Part shown: piece after piece, positions 61,166 through 64,000 of the stretch | Position numbering within the stretch: the stretch's first letter is position 1 | Layout of the letters: each line of letters begins with the position of its first letter | Source: Frateuria_A sp051900535 | GTDB lineage: Bacteria > Pseudomonadota > Gammaproteobacteria > Xanthomonadales > Rhodanobacteraceae | Direction of reading: 5' to 3' | DNA: 64,000 nt | NCBI RefSeq assembly: GCF_051900535.1 | Contig: NZ_JBHZGI010000001.1 | Span: 186,001 to 250,000 of the forward strand | The notes under the pieces: generated by a model | Database searches by the model: none | What the model was told of the DNA's origin: nothing | What the model saw: the letters and a program-made list of their open reading frames with translations, nothing else | Position numbers and translations under genes: made by a program

Positions 61166-62389
61166 TCAGGCCTGCTTGAGCGCCAGTACCGCGTTGAGCC
61201 CGCCGAAGGCGAACGAGTTGCTGAGTGCCGCGCGCACCGGCATTTCCCGTGCGGCGTTGGGCACGTAGTCGAGGTCGCATGCCGGGTCGGGCGTGCTGAA
61301 GTTGGCGGTCGGCGGCACCACGCCTTCGCGCAGGGCGCCGAGCACGGCGACCAGCTCGAGTGCGCCGGAAGCGCCCAGCGCGTGCCCGTGCATGGATTTG
61401 GTCGAGGACACCGCGAGCCGGTCCGCATGTGGCCCGAACACCTGGCGGATCGCGCGCGTCTCGCCCGGATCGTTGGCCAGCGTGCCAGTGCCGTGCGCGT
61501 TGATGTAATCGACGTCCTCGGGAGAGAGTCCGGCATCGTCCAGCGCCTGCGCCATCGCGGCGGCGGCGCCGGCGGGGTCGGGCGCCACGATGTCGCCGGC
61601 ATCCGCGCTCATGCCGACCCCCGCCAGTTCGGCCAGCGGCTGTGCGCCGCGTGCCTGCGCGTGCTCCATCGCCTCCAGCACGAATACGCCGGCGCCTTCG
61701 CCCAGCACGAGTCCGCGCCGGTTCGCGCTGAACGGACGGCAGGTGTCGTCCGCGAGTACCCGCATGGCCTCCCATGCGCGCAAGGCACCGTAGGTGAAGC
61801 AGGCCTCAGTGCCGCCCGCGATCGCCACGTCCGCCAGGCCCGCGCGGATCAGCAGGGCGGCCTGGGCGATCGCATGGTTCGAGGAGGCGCAGGCGCTCAC
61901 CACGCCGAAAGCCGGCCCGCGCAGCCCGAAGGCGATGCTGACCTGGCTCGCCGGCGCATTGGGCATCACGCGCACGATGGTCAGTGGGTTCAGCCGGGTG
62001 GCGTTTTCCGCATAAAGGCGGCGCGCCTGCTCGTTCTGCGTGTTCTCGCCGCCGACACCGGTACCGATCACCACGGCCGCGCGCCGCTTCGCCGCGTCGT
62101 CGTCCCAGGACATGCCCGACTGCGCCACCGCCTCGCGCGCAGCCAGCAGCGCAAACTGGGCCGTGCGGTCGAGCAGCGGCAGGGTGCGTTCGTCGAAATG
62201 CGCGGTGGCGTCAAAACACTCGGGCACCTGCGCCGCGACGCGGACGCGAACGTCCGCGGCACGCTCGTGACGCAGCGGGCGGATCGCGCTGGTACCGGCA
62301 CGCAGCCCTTGCCAAAGCACGTGCGCACCTTCGCCGAAAGCGCTTACCGCGCCCATGCCGGTGATGGCGACGCGCCGCGACTCGTTCAC
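61166..62389 (-). CDS. Beta-ketoacyl-ACP synthase (FabF-like, pathway-specific)
   Basis: This 407-residue ketosynthase has the complete Cys-His-His triad: Cys167 (VSACASSNHA), His299 (NAHGTGT) and His334 (KSMHGHALGASG). It is distinct from the FabB at 34611-35819 and overlaps a dedicated ACP gene by 4 bases. It probably condenses malonyl-ACP with a starter in a small specialised pathway, not housekeeping fatty acid synthesis. Confidence 0.9.
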   Translation of the reverse strand: MNESRRVAITGMGAVSAFGEGAHVLWQGLRAGTSAIRPLRHERAADVRVRVAAQVPECFDATAHFDERTLPLLDRTAQFALLAAREAVAQSGMSWDDDAAKRRAAVVIGTGVGGENTQNEQARRLYAENATRLNPLTIVRVMPNAPASQVSIAFGLRGPAFGVVSACASSNHAIAQAALLIRAGLADVAIAGGTEACFTYGALRAWEAMRVLADDTCRPFSANRRGLVLGEGAGVFVLEAMEHAQARGAQPLAELAGVGMSADAGDIVAPDPAGAAAAMAQALDDAGLSPEDVDYINAHGTGTLANDPGETRAIRQVFGPHADRLAVSSTKSMHGHALGASGALELVAVLGALREGVVPPTANFSTPDPACDLDYVPNAAREMPVRAALSNSFAFGGLNAVLALKQA

Positions 62390-62670
62390 GCAGCGGCCTC
62401 CGCGCCACCGGACTTTTCGTCCAGTGCCGACCGGATCGCGTCCAGCAGGTTCTGCACCGTGTCGGTATCGAAGCTCGCCTGCGACTCGGGGAAGGTGATG
62501 TCGAAATGCTCCTCGAGATCGAAGATCAGCTCGATCGCCTCGAGCGAGCCGACACCAAGGTCCTTCAACGTCGCATCCGGACGCAGCGCGGGGGCTTCGA
62601 CGCGTGCCTCCTTGACGATGATGTCGTACACCTGTTGACGAATGGCTTCGTCGGAAAGAGGGCTGTTCAT
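62386..62670 (-). CDS. Acyl carrier protein
   Basis: This 94-residue ACP has the phosphopantetheine Ser42 in LGVGSLEAIEL (usual DSL replaced by GSL) and acidic helix II. It differs from housekeeping AcpP and is coupled to the ketosynthase by an ATGA overlap, so it is a dedicated carrier. It starts 34 bases after the class III aminotransferase stop. Confidence 0.9.
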   Translation of the reverse strand: MNSPLSDEAIRQQVYDIIVKEARVEAPALRPDATLKDLGVGSLEAIELIFDLEEHFDITFPESQASFDTDTVQNLLDAIRSALDEKSGGAEAAA

Positions 62671-62704
62671 GACGGCCTCCGTGTGAAAAGCGGTAGTTGA
62701 CGAC

Positions 62705-64000
62705 TCAGCCCCGCTTGGCGCGGGTCAGGAGCTGGTCGAGCAACGCGATGGCCAGGTCGATCTCGGCATGGGTGATGTCCAGCGACGGCGCGAGCGTGAT
62801 CACGTTCTTGTACCAACCACCCACGTCCAGGACGAGGCCGATCGGCTTGCCGTCGTGGCGCAGGTCGCCGGCCAGGCCGATGTCGACCATCCGGTCGAGA
62901 AGGGCCTTGTTCGGGGTGAAGCCGTCCTCGGTGCATATCTCGGCGCGCAGCGCCAGGCCGAGGCCGTCGACGTCGCCGATCTCCTTGTGCCGCTTCTGCA
63001 AGTCGCGCAGGCCGTCGAGGAAGTGCACACCCTTGGTTGGCACGGTGGTCTCGTAGTCGAGTTCGTAGCCCATGCGGAGCACCTCCAGGCCGAGCGAAGT
63101 GCCCAGTGGATTGGAGTTGAAGGTCGAATGCGTGGAGCCGGGCGGGAACACGGTCGGGTTGATCAGCTCCTCGCGCGCCCACAGGCCCGAGAGCGGGTTG
63201 AGGCCGTTGGTCAGCGCCTTGCCGAACACCAGCACGTCCGGCGTCACGCCGAAATGCTCGATCGACCACAGCTTGCCGGTGCGCCAGAAACCCATCTGGA
63301 TCTCGTCGACCACCAGCAGGATGCCGTACTGGTCCAGCACCTTCTTCAGGTCGCGGAAGAAGTTCATCGGCGGGATCACGTAGCCGCCGGTGCCCTGGAT
63401 CGGCTCGACGTAGAAGGCGGCGTACTCGGCCTGGCCGACCTTCGGATCCCACACGCCGTTGTATTCGGTCTCGAACAATCGCGCGAACTGGCGCACGCAG
63501 GCGTCCGAGTACTCGTCCGCCGTCATTCCCCTGGGCCGGCGGAACGGGTAGGGGAAGGGGATGAACATCGCGCGCTCGCCGAAGTGGCCGAAGCGGCGGC
63601 GGTAGCGGTAACTGGAGGTGATCGAGGAGGCGCCCAGCGTGCGGCCGTGGTAGCCGCCTTCGAAGGCGAACATCAGGCTCTTGCCGTTGCGGGCGTTGCG
63701 CACGATCTTCAGCGAGTCCTCGATCGCCTGCGCGCCACCCACGTTGAAGTGCACGCGCCCCCGGTGCCCGAACTTGCCTTCCACGTCCAGCGCAATCGCC
63801 TTGGCCAGTTCGATGCGCGTCTGGTGCAGATACTGGCTGGCCACCTGCGGCAGCAGGTCGATCTGCTGCTTGAGCACGCCGTTGAGGCGCGGGTTGGCGT
63901 AGCCGAAATTGACCGCCGAATACCACATCTGCAGGTCGAGGAACGGCACCTCCGCGCTGTCGTACATGTAGCTGCCTTCGCAGCGGCGGAAGATCTTGGG
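62705..64000 (-). CDS. Class III aminotransferase (5' end outside window)
   Basis: At least 431 residues are visible. Reading continues in frame to base 64000 (PKIFRRCEGSYM before an internal Met at 63967), so the true start lies beyond the window. Ornithine/GABA aminotransferase features include EGGYHGRTLGAS, LLVVDEIQMGFWRTG and the PLP lysine in VFGKALTNG. It could aminate an ACP-bound keto or aldehyde intermediate, or supply an amino starter. It is the most upstream visible gene of the minus-strand biosynthetic operon. Confidence 0.88.
   Translation of the reverse strand, partial: PKIFRRCEGSYMYDSAEVPFLDLQMWYSAVNFGYANPRLNGVLKQQIDLLPQVASQYLHQTRIELAKAIALDVEGKFGHRGRVHFNVGGAQAIEDSLKIVRNARNGKSLMFAFEGGYHGRTLGASSITSSYRYRRRFGHFGERAMFIPFPYPFRRPRGMTADEYSDACVRQFARLFETEYNGVWDPKVGQAEYAAFYVEPIQGTGGYVIPPMNFFRDLKKVLDQYGILLVVDEIQMGFWRTGKLWSIEHFGVTPDVLVFGKALTNGLNPLSGLWAREELINPTVFPPGSTHSTFNSNPLGTSLGLEVLRMGYELDYETTVPTKGVHFLDGLRDLQKRHKEIGDVDGLGLALRAEICTEDGFTPNKALLDRMVDIGLAGDLRHDGKPIGLVLDVGGWYKNVITLAPSLDITHAEIDLAIALLDQLLTRAKRG

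Overview
The window is high-GC (about 68-70%), densely packed and rich in 1-4 base start/stop overlaps. Codon usage, the kinds of proteins present and the REP-like palindromes suggest a gammaproteobacterium of the Xanthomonadales, probably Rhodanobacteraceae (Rhodanobacter/Dyella-like). This is inferred from protein content; no rRNA is present. I saw no tRNA, CRISPR, IS element or prophage.

Region 1 (1-24.0 kb) is a low-oxygen stress regulon. It has a Crp/Fnr-type regulator cut by the window edge, a two-component pair, two universal stress proteins, a host-attachment-family protein, two CBS-pair proteins, an AMP/thymidine-phosphorylase-like enzyme with a PRPP-synthetase-like partner, a BigR/SqrR-type persulfide repressor opposite an SQR-DUF2892-DUF302-RND-OsmC operon, dodecin, a phosphoribosyltransferase/hydrolase fusion, a MacB-like ABC exporter, Hsp20 and a short alpha-glucan phosphorylase.

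Region 2 (24.2-47.2 kb) combines denitrification with oxygen-independent biosynthesis. It holds a Tat-exported tyrosinase, a lipoprotein NirK fused to cytochrome c, a porin, DUF2249, a polytopic haem-copper-like membrane protein, a chorismate mutase-UbiT fusion, NadA-NadB, FabA-FabB, UbiU-UbiV, UbiD, a GGDEF protein, two PLP enzymes, a SirB2-like protein and a quinol-type NorB. Together these would let the cell make quinone, NAD and unsaturated fatty acids without O2 while reducing nitrite and NO.

Regions 1 and 2 are tied together by 18 FNR/Dnr-type palindromes (TTGAY-N4-RTCAR). Eleven of them lie 52-58 bases before a start codon. Six are followed exactly 20 bases later by a -10-like (C/G)TANNNT, which is the layout of activator-dependent class II promoters.

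Region 3 (47.4-64 kb) has no such boxes. It carries a membrane glycosyltransferase, a PAP2 phosphatase and a long plus-strand operon (two-component system, TolC-like protein, DevBCA/MacB-like exporter, esterase, paired small EamA/SMR transporters, DegT aminotransferase). This converges on a minus-strand operon of unassigned biosynthetic genes (class III aminotransferase, ACP, ketosynthase, FemAB/GNAT-like protein, arginase-fold protein) that runs off the window.

The strongest candidate for a new system is the chorismate mutase-UbiT fusion beside UbiU/UbiV. Chorismate mutase makes prephenate, and U32-family hydroxylases related to UbiU/UbiV are known to depend on prephenate, so the fusion may couple oxygen-donor supply to anaerobic ubiquinone synthesis.
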